A program made the translations under genes and the position numbers. The notes below the pieces were generated by a model, which saw nothing but the letters and a program-made list of their open reading frames with translations, was not told where the DNA came from and made no database searches. Below, piece by piece: positions 15,197-22,857 of a stretch of 34,493 bases of DNA. Position 1 is the first letter of the stretch. Every line of letters begins with the position of its first letter. The stretch comes from a virus, in IMG/VR virus record IMGVR_UViG_3300009423_000014, positions 1 to 34,493 of that record; one strand, written 5' to 3'.

Positions 15197-16786
15197 CTAC
15201 AATCCTGATAGTAAAGATGCAGCCATTGTTTTTGATTTTATCTTAGTGAAGTTGGGAAGAGTGATAACTTTCTTTTCACAAGCTGTGTTAAATGCACTTG
15301 ATGTAGCATCTACCCAGTCATCTCGCCTTGATGTACTACTTTTCTTGTCTGGATCAAAGTTCTCTAATTCTTTTATGTATAATTCCATAGTAGCTTTATT
15401 AGGAAAACTATCTGGCACTATATAAACTAAGCCATTTGAACAAGCAATACAGAAAGGTGAAAAGTCTTTTAACTTCTTGTCTGCTGTATTATTAGGGCTT
15501 TTATCAGAGACAACTCTTACACCATTCTCTACAAGCTTGGCTAGTGTATAGGTATGATCTGTTATTCCAGAAGCGTTATCCTTGGTTAGTACAACAGTAG
15601 TATCTTCACCATCATGTTGTGCCTGAGCTAGTATTAAATTATCTCTTGCTCCAGCTAAGTGCCTAAACCTGCCATATATCCTCTCAGATTCTTTCTTATC
15701 TCTCTGATCTGGATCAAAACAACTTGGAGCATAATTACCTATAATCCAATAAAACCCTTGTGCATCTTTTAGTATCTCAGGGGACGCTGCTGTATAGTTA
15801 GCAGAGGGATTCTCTTTAGATACTTCTGTATACCCTTTATCCCAAGCTCTATATCTTTTACAATCTAAGGGTATATCAGATATACGTTTAACTTTACTAT
15901 CATCTTCCCCAAACACCCATTCTCTTCTCCAGAGAGAAGCACCTTTAGGTCTTGAGTACCAATTACCCCATAATTGAGTATCACGTTCATGATCTGGTAA
16001 GTTATTAAGTTCTGATAGGTAAGCTGTATTCTGTTTTAAACCTAACGGGTTATCAAATATATTAAAGAATACAAATGTAAATGTCTTAGGTCTAACGTAA
16101 GTTCTTCCTGTTTCTGATGTAGGGTCATCCACCCATACTGCATCTTCGTGATGCTCTTGAAACCACTCTTCGGAATCTCCGAATATGACCTCATCATCTT
16201 TAATGATGAAATGTCTTATTACACCTACTTTATCTGGATCTGGCAGACCTTTTTCGTCAAGGAAATACTCTACCCAAGGTAAACACCAAGAGTCAGGATC
16301 AGGGTTTAATGTGCCAACCATGAAGCTATCTGTTTGTGCTTTTGATCGTAAACAAGTCATTAGAAATGTAACTTGTTCTTGTGAGAATTTGTTTATTTCA
16401 TCGAATGCAATTAATGTTTGACCTGAGCCACGATAACTTTCTTTATCCTGTTCATATTGCATATGTCTATACTGTACTTGCGCTCCAGAGGGGAACTTCC
16501 AAGTCATACTAGATGGCAAGCCCTTACCTTTGAATAAGGGGTACATGCTTTGTGCTTTATCCCATAAGCCAGATGATTGCATAATCTCTGAGAATGTTCT
16601 ACGGAAGTAAACGGCTCTAAATTCAGGGTCTTGATAAAAAGGCAGAGGTATCATTGAAAGTAGTTCGCTTTTTCCCCCAAATCTCGAACCACCCCAAAGC
16701 ATGAAGTCAACCTTACCTAAGAGGCTAAAGGCTAATGCTTGTTTCCCCTCTTGAGGCTTAATATCTTTCCACGACTTATAGGACAT
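15197..16786 (-). CDS. terL: Terminase large subunit
   Basis: A 529-residue packaging motor with ATPase and nuclease domains. The Walker A is GGSRFGGKS (residues 32-40), Walker B is LIAFDE (125-130) with catalytic Glu 130, and the coupling motif is TLNPD (159-163). The C-terminal RNase H-like nuclease has Asp 316 in YRAWDKGY, an acidic patch at HDGED (391-395) and the final DDWVDA (489-494). It translocates DNA into the prohead and cuts the concatemer. It lies 12 bases after TerS. All key residues seen are intact. Confidence 0.93.
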   Translation of the reverse strand: MSYKSWKDIKPQEGKQALAFSLLGKVDFMLWGGSRFGGKSELLSMIPLPFYQDPEFRAVYFRRTFSEIMQSSGLWDKAQSMYPLFKGKGLPSSMTWKFPSGAQVQYRHMQYEQDKESYRGSGQTLIAFDEINKFSQEQVTFLMTCLRSKAQTDSFMVGTLNPDPDSWCLPWVEYFLDEKGLPDPDKVGVIRHFIIKDDEVIFGDSEEWFQEHHEDAVWVDDPTSETGRTYVRPKTFTFVFFNIFDNPLGLKQNTAYLSELNNLPDHERDTQLWGNWYSRPKGASLWRREWVFGEDDSKVKRISDIPLDCKRYRAWDKGYTEVSKENPSANYTAASPEILKDAQGFYWIIGNYAPSCFDPDQRDKKESERIYGRFRHLAGARDNLILAQAQHDGEDTTVVLTKDNASGITDHTYTLAKLVENGVRVVSDKSPNNTADKKLKDFSPFCIACSNGLVYIVPDSFPNKATMELYIKELENFDPDKKSSTSRRDDWVDATSSAFNTACEKKVITLPNFTKIKSKTMAASLLSGL

Positions 16787-16798
16787 ATTTAACTCTTA

Positions 16799-17212
16799 TT
16801 ACTTAACTGCTTTCAAATGACCACTCATATCAGGAGCATCTTCTTTAGTATCCTCTTTAGGAGAACTACCACCTGAGCCTTTCTTCTTATCTTGAGATTT
16901 TTTATATTCAAATATATCAGCTTGAATCTCTACACCTATTAGCTCTTTAAAACAATTAAAGCTCAGTTTAGGATCAAACATCTTATTTTCTACTACTTTC
17001 TTTTCACCTGTAACATCATCAAACTCTTTTGAATAAGGTTGCATACTATCTCTGGCTAATTGTTCAATGGCATCAAAGTAGGATTGCTTACGTTTACCTA
17101 AGTATTGTAAGACTTGAGTATTAGTCATACGCTTATTACGTACACCTTTAGTCCTACCATTAGGATTGCCACTCTTACCTTTCTGGAATTGACCTTTATT
17201 CTTATCAGTCAT
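16799..17212 (-). CDS. Likely small terminase subunit (DUF5681-type N-terminus)
   Basis: A 137-residue basic protein directly upstream of TerL. Its N-terminus GQFQKGKSGNPNGRTKGVRN is the short basic motif typical of DUF5681 proteins, often annotated as TerS or DNA-binding proteins next to TerL. A helical middle follows and a Lys/Gly/Ser-rich tail. It would recognise the packaging site and stimulate TerL. A promoter lies just upstream, and the ribosome site is AGGTGG. The TerS role is inferred from position. Confidence 0.7.
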   Translation of the reverse strand: MTDKNKGQFQKGKSGNPNGRTKGVRNKRMTNTQVLQYLGKRKQSYFDAIEQLARDSMQPYSKEFDDVTGEKKVVENKMFDPKLSFNCFKELIGVEIQADIFEYKKSQDKKKGSGGSSPKEDTKEDAPDMSGHLKAVK

Positions 17213-17237
17213 ACACCCACCTATCTTTAACTTCTAT

Positions 17238-17266
17238 GTAATAATTAATAGTGACTTCCTTGTCAA
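17238..17266 (-). promoter_or_regulatory. Sigma70-type promoter for terminase and head genes
   Basis: The minus strand has TTGACA (17266-17261), a 17-base spacer, and TATTAC (17243-17238), in the 65-base gap upstream of the TerS gene. The -35 is perfect and the -10 matches at four of six. It would allow head and packaging genes to be transcribed apart from the large fibre gene. Confidence 0.65.
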
Positions 17267-17277
17267 TACTGTCCTTG

Positions 17278-19599
17278 TTATTCTACAGTAAAGTTAAAAT
17301 TCCCTTCTACTCTTACTGCATTATCTAGGATATCCTCTACTTGGCAAGTCCAATTGCCTTTTGAGAAAGTCCCCTGCTCTATAGGGTAGAATACGTACTC
17401 TTTCTTCCTATAAAGATTACCATTCTCAGAGTCTATATTAATAGCACCTACGACTACCCCATCTGTTGCATCTTTAATAATCTCTTGGTAGGGAGAGGTA
17501 GTAGTGAATCTTAATCTAGGATCACCTTTAAACTCCCTCCCTAGATTAATCCTTATAGGATCTCCATACTCTAGTGCTTTTATCTTATCTAACTTCTGGA
17601 GTCTCTTGATGCCACAAGATAAATCATAATCATAGGCTGTACTTACATCTGTATTCACTACAACATCTACTGACAAATTACTGATAATAGTCCGAGAGAA
17701 TGTACCATCTGGATCATTATTTACGGCAGACATGTAAGCCTGATAGTGTCCTATTGGCAGTGCATCCACAAGGCTTACATCTACAATATTAGAAACTTGA
17801 GATAAAGAGAAGCGCGCGGCATCTAAACCTGTTAGACTTACAGATCCTGTAACGTCTGCTATTGTTATTCTAGATAACAACCCCCCCACTACGTTATTAA
17901 TGCTATCCAATGTCAATGTGGTAGATATGGCAGGTAGCGTAGGTACAGTAGTTTCATCTACATCTGTAATTTCAATGCTAATAGATTCATTATTTCCCTG
18001 CCCTGCTTCATTGGTGGCAGATACACTAGGTGTAACTACTACAGGTGTTGTTAATACAGCGGCAAGTGTAGGGTAGCCTTGAGAATCAATAGTGAAGTTA
18101 TTATTATCTATTGTATATAATGTTATCGTACCCCCACCTGTGTTTACAGCGAGGGGTGCTGGTACTCCTGTATTAACGGAGTTTAAACGAGTACCTATAC
18201 TGAGATTCTCCTCTATAACGTACTCTTGTCCCACTGTAACTACTGGTTTTGCAATATAATTAGGGAGTGAAGGAGCAGATGTATTTATTACTGTTACGTA
18301 TTCACTTGCTAATTCATCCATCCCTAGATCATCTAAGTGTATATTATCACTAGAATGGTAAGTGGGGTAAGTGTCTGCGGAACCACTTAAACCTATGAAA
18401 GTGTTTAAATGTATAGGCAGCAATGCATCCGCGCCCCAAGATTGCCAATTACTAACAATCTCAGCATTAAAGGCATCTCTTACTAATTGATCTGCACTAC
18501 TAAAAGAAACTGCATCTTTTGATGTACCCACTGTGACCCAGTTATTATAATTCTGAGATTTAATACCCGATATAATAGTCTGTAAGTTGGTATAGTTATC
18601 TGCTGCTACCTTATCTTTGGAGTTGAAGAATTCCCATACTAATGTGTGCTGTCTTTTACCACAAACCTCATCTATCCAGCTTGTTGTTTCTGGGTAATAT
18701 ATGGCTATATCTTCTAGTGTGGTACCTGCTGCTGTACCATTGTGCCACCAACCATCAGGAATACTCAACTGTTCAGATATGAGCTGACCAACATTATGAT
18801 CATTGGCACCTGTAGATGCACCTACACCCGCAGGTATTGAATCCCCTAGATAGGTTAGTATATAAGGAGCTGCCAGCCAAGGGTAGTCTATACCCATCTG
18901 ATCTAGTATTTCCTTATATGTTTCCATATAATCTGCTTGACTAAGGCGGTTAAAAAACCACAATCCATATAGCTTACCCTCGAACCCGAAGTTACCATCA
19001 AACGACCCCAACGTCATGTTAGTTTCTGAGGTGGGGGGTACATAAGGTTGGGTAGATGTCTTTACAAAACTGCCATTTCTGAACACTCTTGATATATTAC
19101 CCGTATTTGAGAAACCATTACTTGCACTTCCTCCATACTCCACTGCGTTATACTCACTGTTATGTATAATACCCGCGACAGTGAAAACATTTGCGCCCAG
19201 AGATTTAATATAATAAGCATTTGAGCTTGATCTTTGCCCTAGTTCAACTGCATTATCTCGCAGTAGTGCGCCATTAGCACTATCTCCATAGTCGAAATAG
19301 TAACCACTTGACCCTCCATCATCTGTCGTTTCATATGCTGCTATGAATGACCAGTTTGAGTCATTTAATAGTGTAGTCAATGCAGGTAGGTTTGCTATAG
19401 GGAATGTGGCATCTGTAGTACCATCTAGTTCAAAGTAGGGGTTGCCATTACCGTCTGTGTTGTACACTATATTGCAAGTGTCTGATACTGTACCACTGAC
19501 TGATTCAGTTATTGAACTAAGGGTTGATCCATTACTAACACCTGTAATATCTGATGCTAAAAAACTACCAACCGCATTAGCTAGTTGTGATGTTGCCAT
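17278..19599 (-). CDS. Receptor-binding / tail fibre protein with SGNH hydrolase domain
   Basis: A 773-residue multidomain protein. Residues about 30-235 look like a concanavalin/LamG-type beta sandwich (WSFIAAYETTDDG, GKLYGLWFFNRLSQADY). Residues about 245-440 form an SGNH/GDSL hydrolase: block I is LTYLGDSIPAG (Ser 254) and block V is DNIH (Asp 418, His 421). Then follow Thr/Val-rich repeats of cadherin/Ig type (for example DVDETTVPTLPAISTTLTL) and a C-terminal beta domain. This fits a fibre that binds and deacetylates a surface polysaccharide. It is encoded at the start of the structural cluster, next to terminase and far from the baseplate genes, which is unusual. Function is inferred from domains and has not been tested. 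Confidence 0.75.
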   Translation of the reverse strand: MATSQLANAVGSFLASDITGVSNGSTLSSITESVSGTVSDTCNIVYNTDGNGNPYFELDGTTDATFPIANLPALTTLLNDSNWSFIAAYETTDDGGSSGYYFDYGDSANGALLRDNAVELGQRSSSNAYYIKSLGANVFTVAGIIHNSEYNAVEYGGSASNGFSNTGNISRVFRNGSFVKTSTQPYVPPTSETNMTLGSFDGNFGFEGKLYGLWFFNRLSQADYMETYKEILDQMGIDYPWLAAPYILTYLGDSIPAGVGASTGANDHNVGQLISEQLSIPDGWWHNGTAAGTTLEDIAIYYPETTSWIDEVCGKRQHTLVWEFFNSKDKVAADNYTNLQTIISGIKSQNYNNWVTVGTSKDAVSFSSADQLVRDAFNAEIVSNWQSWGADALLPIHLNTFIGLSGSADTYPTYHSSDNIHLDDLGMDELASEYVTVINTSAPSLPNYIAKPVVTVGQEYVIEENLSIGTRLNSVNTGVPAPLAVNTGGGTITLYTIDNNNFTIDSQGYPTLAAVLTTPVVVTPSVSATNEAGQGNNESISIEITDVDETTVPTLPAISTTLTLDSINNVVGGLLSRITIADVTGSVSLTGLDAARFSLSQVSNIVDVSLVDALPIGHYQAYMSAVNNDPDGTFSRTIISNLSVDVVVNTDVSTAYDYDLSCGIKRLQKLDKIKALEYGDPIRINLGREFKGDPRLRFTTTSPYQEIIKDATDGVVVGAINIDSENGNLYRKKEYVFYPIEQGTFSKGNWTCQVEDILDNAVRVEGNFNFTVE

Positions 19600-19629
19600 G
19601 TTGAATATCCGATTAGATTTTATATAAGT

Positions 19630-19782
19630 TTATATGTATTCAGACTCTATAAGAGTATAGTCATCTTCTTCTGAGGTATCTGCTATAAAACAGTTCTCAC
19701 AGAGATCTTCCCGTTCTTGTTCATTCTGCTTATATTCTTTAACGGGGAGGTGACAGGATATACAGCTTATTTGATTTTCCAT
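19630..19782 (-). CDS. Small CxxC...CxxC zinc-ribbon-like protein
   Basis: A 50-residue frame starting at ATG 19782 (MENQISCISCHLPVKEYKQ). It has CISCH near the start and CENCF about 24 residues later, then a very acidic tail (DTSEEDDYTLIESEY). Two CxxC pairs at this spacing suggest a zinc knuckle. It is the first gene after the minus-strand promoter and may be regulatory. No clear ribosome site precedes the ATG, which lowers confidence. Function is unknown. Confidence 0.6.
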   Translation of the reverse strand: MENQISCISCHLPVKEYKQNEQEREDLCENCFIADTSEEDDYTLIESEYI

Positions 19783-19884
19783 AACATATCATTTTATTAT
19801 TATTATTATTAAGTGGGGTTGTATGATTTAATGTGAAGATGCCCCTCCCTTCACGCTATTTTCTTTTACTACCTTCTATACTTT

Positions 19885-19914
19885 ATTATATACACATTTT
19901 TCATTAAAAGTCAA
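19885..19914 (-). promoter_or_regulatory. Sigma70-type promoter, minus strand (virion block)
   Basis: The minus strand has TTGACT (19914-19909), an 18-base spacer ending in TGTGTA, then a perfect TATAAT (19890-19885). It points to the small CxxC gene, the fibre gene and the packaging genes. Use early or late in infection cannot be told. Confidence 0.75.
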
Positions 19915-19972
19915 GTCTTTTATTCACTTTAGTTATAAAAACATGAATATAGACTAATTTAGTACAATATAG

Positions 19973-20000
19973 TTGACATTTTTAAGCAATAGTGTACAAT
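19973..20000 (+). promoter_or_regulatory. Sigma70-type promoter for the first early gene
   Basis: TTGACA (19973-19978), a 16-base spacer and TACAAT (19995-20000), 34 bases before the ATG at 20035. It is a strong match to the host housekeeping promoter, as expected for an immediate early phage promoter. Confidence 0.8.
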
Positions 20001-20034
20001 TCTTCACATAACTAACAACAACTTGGGGTAGTAA

Positions 20035-20337
20035 ATGAGTAGTATTAAAGATATCTTGTGGGAAGACGGTGTAACAACAGTAGACGAGTACTACAATAGA
20101 TTGTTTTTCTATGGTAATATGACAAAGACAGGTGAGGGCAGTATGCCGCTTATGGGCTATATGGATGAAATAGGGGCTAGAGCGGACGTAATGCAAGAGA
20201 CTCTGGCTAACACTAGATTATTCTGTGGAGGAGGTGATATAGTAATTGATGACTTTGGATGGAAAGAAGGGTATGATAAGGAGATGCGGGATTACCTAGA
20301 ACATGGTTACGACTCCTTTAAACTAGATGATGAATAG
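20035..20337 (+). CDS. First early protein, unknown
   Basis: A 100-residue acidic protein directly behind a strong promoter, the first gene of the plus-strand block. It begins MSSIKDILWEDGVTTVDEYY and contains GGGDIVIDDFGWKEGYDKEM. No family was recognised. First early genes of phages often act on the host, so the position is suggestive only. The ribosome site is a weak TTGGGG nine bases upstream of the ATG. Confidence 0.75.
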   Translation: MSSIKDILWEDGVTTVDEYYNRLFFYGNMTKTGEGSMPLMGYMDEIGARADVMQETLANTRLFCGGGDIVIDDFGWKEGYDKEMRDYLEHGYDSFKLDDE

Positions 20338-20340
20338 TGC

Positions 20341-20370
20341 TTGACATTACCTAATAAATATGTATATAAT
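20341..20370 (+). promoter_or_regulatory. Sigma70-type promoter before the tRNA-like stretch
   Basis: TTGACA (20341-20346), an 18-base spacer ending TATGTA, and TATAAT (20365-20370). Both hexamers are perfect. It starts three bases after the stop of the early gene and leads into a non-coding stretch. A 7-bp hairpin (AATACTT at 20391-20397, AAGTATT at 20408-20414) lies near the start of the transcript. Confidence 0.8.
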
Positions 20371-20436
20371 AGAGTATAGAGATAGGACTAAATACTTAGG
20401 GTATATCAAGTATTATGTAATTAGTTTAAATAAAGC

Positions 20437-20466
20437 TTGACTTTAACGTAGAAATACCCCCATAAT
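20437..20466 (+). promoter_or_regulatory. Second promoter before the tRNA-like genes
   Basis: TTGACT (20437-20442), an 18-base spacer and CATAAT (20461-20466), about 29 bases before the first tRNA-like gene. It is weaker than the promoter at 20341 but has the same spacer length. Confidence 0.5.
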
Positions 20467-20494
20467 AAGAGTATGGAGGCAGTAAAAGAATTAA

Positions 20495-20571
20495 GGGACG
20501 GTAGCATAACAGGTATATGCACTCCGCTCATAACGGAGAGATACTAAGTTCGAGACTTAGGTAGCACACCA
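20495..20571 (+). tRNA. tRNA-Met(CAT)-like gene with unpaired acceptor stem
   Basis: A D arm (GCAT 20504-20507 with ATGC 20517-20520), a 5-bp anticodon stem (CTCCG/CGGAG) with loop CTCATAA (anticodon CAT at 20529-20531), a T arm (CTAAG, loop TTCGAGA, CTTAG, 20544-20560) and a 3' ACCA (20568-20571) are all present and correctly spaced for 77 bases. But the 5' seven bases GGGACGG (20495-20501) do not pair with the 3' GTAGCAC (20561-20567). It may be a decayed or recombined tRNA gene, or a transcript that is repaired. Confidence 0.6.
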
Positions 20572-20577
20572 ATTAAT

Positions 20578-20665
20578 ATTCCCTGTCCCCACACCAGTCT
20601 TCTAAACTGGCGACATTAAATAGTGGGATGGAAGTCAAGGAGTTCGATACTCTCAGGGAATACCA
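20578..20665 (+). tRNA. tRNA-Arg(TCT)-like gene lacking a normal D arm
   Basis: The acceptor stem pairs perfectly (ATTCCCT at 20578-20584 with AGGGAAT at 20655-20661), followed by ACCA (20662-20665). The anticodon arm CCAGT/ACTGG has loop CTTCTAA with anticodon TCT (20601-20603), and the T arm has loop TTCGATA (20643-20649). Only nine bases separate acceptor and anticodon stems, so no D arm fits. Instead 27 bases lie between anticodon and T arms, and GTGGGA (20623-20628) can pair with TCCCCAC (20586-20592). Total length is 88 bases. It ends 14 bases before the HNH gene. Confidence 0.55.
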
Positions 20666-20679
20666 ACATAAGGATTACT

Positions 20680-21141
20680 ATGGATATAAATAGGATATTA
20701 CCTAATATAATTAAGGATGATAATAACTGCTGGAACTGGACTAAGAGTTGTAATAGTGCAGGGTATGGGCAAATAATGGAGAAAAAGAAGTACTGGCTTA
20801 CTCATAGGTATAGTTATAATATAAAGTATGGAGATCTAGGGGATAAGGATATTGTAAGACACTTATGCCATAATACTAAGTGTTGTAATCCTGAACACTT
20901 GGTTAAGGGTTCTCACAAAGATAACTATAATGATTCCTTAGATATACATAGAGCTGCATCATTGAAAAGAAGGCATACTTGGATAGTAGAAGGGAAGGTA
21001 TACGGTACTTGCAGAGATGTAGTTAAACAGACAGACCTGAGTAGTAATTCAGTAATAAGGTTTACAAAGAACGGTGTATTTGATTATGAATCTTATAAGG
21101 CATCTTGTAAAATAGCTAATGTTATTCCAAGGGTTTTATAA
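20680..21141 (+). CDS. HNH homing endonuclease
   Basis: A 153-residue protein with a classic phage HNH core: THRYSY (His 42), then VRHLCHNTKCCNPEHL with Cys 63, His 64, Asn 65, Cys 68/69 and His 73, and KDNYNDSL after it. The C-terminal part (CRDVVKQTDLSSNSVIRFTK) looks like a small DNA-binding helical repeat used for target recognition. The ATG at 20680 has AAGGA close upstream. The frame extends upstream into the tRNA-like gene but has no site there. It is a free-standing mobile gene next to tRNA-like genes, a common home for such endonucleases. Confidence 0.88.
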   Translation: MDINRILPNIIKDDNNCWNWTKSCNSAGYGQIMEKKKYWLTHRYSYNIKYGDLGDKDIVRHLCHNTKCCNPEHLVKGSHKDNYNDSLDIHRAASLKRRHTWIVEGKVYGTCRDVVKQTDLSSNSVIRFTKNGVFDYESYKASCKIANVIPRVL

Positions 21142-22127
21142 TTTACATGATTAATAATACTTAGAATACTCCTTGATGGAGAGTATAGTGCAATGACCTT
21201 AGAGTCCTTATCATCAAAACGTAATCCTGATGCCACTAAAGAGCATCCCCAGAGGCTAGTAACTGGGCAACCCTGCACCACTATGTTATAACAGGATACA
21301 CCCGCTTTATGGGTAGGATAATGTAAACATAGTATATTAAGAGTGTACCTAGACGATTGGTAACTAGGATTATTTAAGATGTACATACATTACAAATGTA
21401 TAGGCTGATATACCTTAAACACTATTAGAGGTTCTTAATCTTATTGATTAATGCCATAGTCTTATAGAAGCCAGAGATCAGTACTGGTGGGTGTATGTAT
21501 ATCTTAAATAATAAATAAGCGGCTTTTCGATGCAGTATGTCTACCGCTATACAAATAAGAAATGACCAACTTCGAAATAAGTCTAAACTAGCATGATGAG
21601 TAACGTTGATTTTCAGCACTTGTCATTTATATTGTTTTACTCTATACTATGAAGAATATTATCATAGTACGGTTGGTATAGGTGGCTGCGGTATCTGGGG
21701 CGAGCTAGAGTGATCTAGGCTGGATATTCGTGAAGAGGGCGGTGTATTGTAAGGCTATTCTTAGCGTGTCTTACAATCTAAACGAGGGAACACATGTGAT
21801 ACCTTATATGTTAAAGTATAAGGAGGGTGTATAGATAATTTATATACTCAACCTGTAATTAAAGAGACAGGCTATCGGAGCTTATATCTCCATGCTATTT
21901 AGCATATAACTATCCTCGATAAGTGAAATGATCTGAACCACTAAGTTATGAAAGTATACCTTAGCGTATATAACAATAAGAGAGGTTATCCTGTTAGGGT
22001 ACTGTTTCTACTTGTACTATTGTAAGAAATTATAATATACAAGTATTACTATAGTATTCTATCACGATAAGCCCTCTTGATTCTGAGTGCATGAAATAAA
22101 AGTAAATATAATGATGAGGTTTTTAGT
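21142..22127 (+). ncRNA. Gene-free stretch with promoter and many hairpins, candidate structured RNA
   Basis: Nearly 1 kb has no convincing gene on either strand and sits between two HNH genes. Hairpins from left to right: 21166-21186 (7 bp), 21348-21368 (5 bp), 21385-21401 (7 bp, 3-base loop), then after a promoter at 21620: a closing pair GAATAT/ATATTC (21654-21659, 21724-21729), 21703-21721 with GTGA loop, 21746-21777 (8 bp plus inner 4 bp), 21802-21823 (7 bp), 21852-21871 (5 bp), a small multi-arm unit 21873-21921, and 22011-22043 (14 bp, one bulge, GAAA loop). The density and GNRA-type loops suggest one or more structured RNAs. The class is unknown. Confidence 0.45.
21620..21648 (+). promoter_or_regulatory. 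Sigma70-type promoter inside the gene-free stretch
   Basis: TTGTCA (21620-21625), a 17-base spacer and TATACT (21643-21648). Transcription would start near 21655, exactly where the closing stem of the first hairpin domain begins, and run through the hairpin chain towards the second HNH gene. Confidence 0.6.
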
Positions 22128-22793
22128 ATGAGAAAAACATTAGAATTAGAGGGGAGAGTATTTAGCAGGTTGACAGTGGTAGAAAAAGACACTATAAGAA
22201 GTAAAGATAGGAAGGTTAAGTGGTTTTGCAAATGTGATTGCGGAGTTATAGTAAGCGTTACTTCTGGTAACTTAAAAAGTGGTAATACTAAGAGTTGTGG
22301 GTGTTTGAATAAGGAAGCTACCACCTCTCATGGGTTATATAAACACCCTTTATATAATGTATGGAGTAATATGAAAAAGAGGTGTAATAATATAAAAAAT
22401 CCATACTACGCGGACTATGGCGGCAGGGGTATTACTATTTGTAATAGGTGGTTAGAATCTATAAGTAATTTCATAGAAGATATGGGGGAGGGTTATCAAT
22501 TAGGTTTAGAGTTAGATAGAATAGATAATGATGGTAACTATGAACCTAGTAACTGTAGATGGGTTACTTCTGCACAGAACAGTATGAATACTAGATCACG
22601 AAAAAACTCAAGTAGTAAGTATAAAGGAGTGAGTTGGTATACTAAGATTGGTAAGTGGGCTGCTCAAATAGAAAAGAATAGTGAAGTCCACCGCTTAGGT
22701 TACTTCACTTGTGAAGAAGAGGCAGCTCTAGTCTATAATGAAAAAGCTTTGCAATTATTTGGTGAGTATACCTACTTAAATAAAGTAAATTAA
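22128..22793 (+). CDS. HNH endonuclease with zinc-ribbon N-terminus and AP2 domain
   Basis: A 221-residue homing endonuclease. Residues about 35-65 hold a Cys-rich knuckle (WFCKCDCG, then SCGCL). Next come SNMKKRCNN, YGGRGITICNRW and the HNH-type core LELDRIDNDGNYEPSNCRW. The C-terminal 60 residues are an AP2-like DNA-binding domain (SSKYKGVSWYTKIGKWAAQI, then GYFTCEEEAALVYNEKA). This domain set is common in phage homing genes. It follows the hairpin-rich stretch, so its leader is long and structured. Ribosome binding is weak (TGAGG). Confidence 0.87.
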   Translation: MRKTLELEGRVFSRLTVVEKDTIRSKDRKVKWFCKCDCGVIVSVTSGNLKSGNTKSCGCLNKEATTSHGLYKHPLYNVWSNMKKRCNNIKNPYYADYGGRGITICNRWLESISNFIEDMGEGYQLGLELDRIDNDGNYEPSNCRWVTSAQNSMNTRSRKNSSSKYKGVSWYTKIGKWAAQIEKNSEVHRLGYFTCEEEAALVYNEKALQLFGEYTYLNKVN

Positions 22794-22857
22794 CACTAGA
22801 CACCTACCCCAATCTACTTTATAGTGACACCTCAACAACTACTTAGGAAATAAGTAA

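Larger units (their letters stand above)
19783..20034. promoter_or_regulatory. Divergent control region between late and early gene blocks
   Basis: A gene-free 250-base stretch separates the minus-strand virion block from the plus-strand early block. It holds a TTATT-rich tract (about 19793-19811), a GTGAAG/CTTCAC inverted repeat near 19832-19853, and one promoter on each strand. No phage-type repeats or operator pairs were recognised. Confidence 0.7.

Noticed and set aside
19954-20196. Minus-strand ORF covering the early promoter and first early gene
   Set aside because: It runs through the promoter at 19973 and is antisense to a gene with good signals.
21093-21619. Minus-strand ORFs (97 and 64 codons) in the gene-free stretch
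   Set aside because: They lack ribosome sites, have low-complexity or hydrophobic random composition, and cross predicted hairpins. The first overlaps the HNH gene end.
21142-22127. Group I or group II intron as explanation of the gene-free stretch
   Set aside because: The group I core motifs and a domain 5 hairpin with an AGC triad were looked for and not seen, and no split gene flanks the region. A degenerate intron cannot be fully excluded.
22049-22324. Minus-strand ORF of 91 codons at the start of the second HNH gene
   Set aside because: Antisense to a clear HNH domain, Leu/Ser-rich, no ribosome site.
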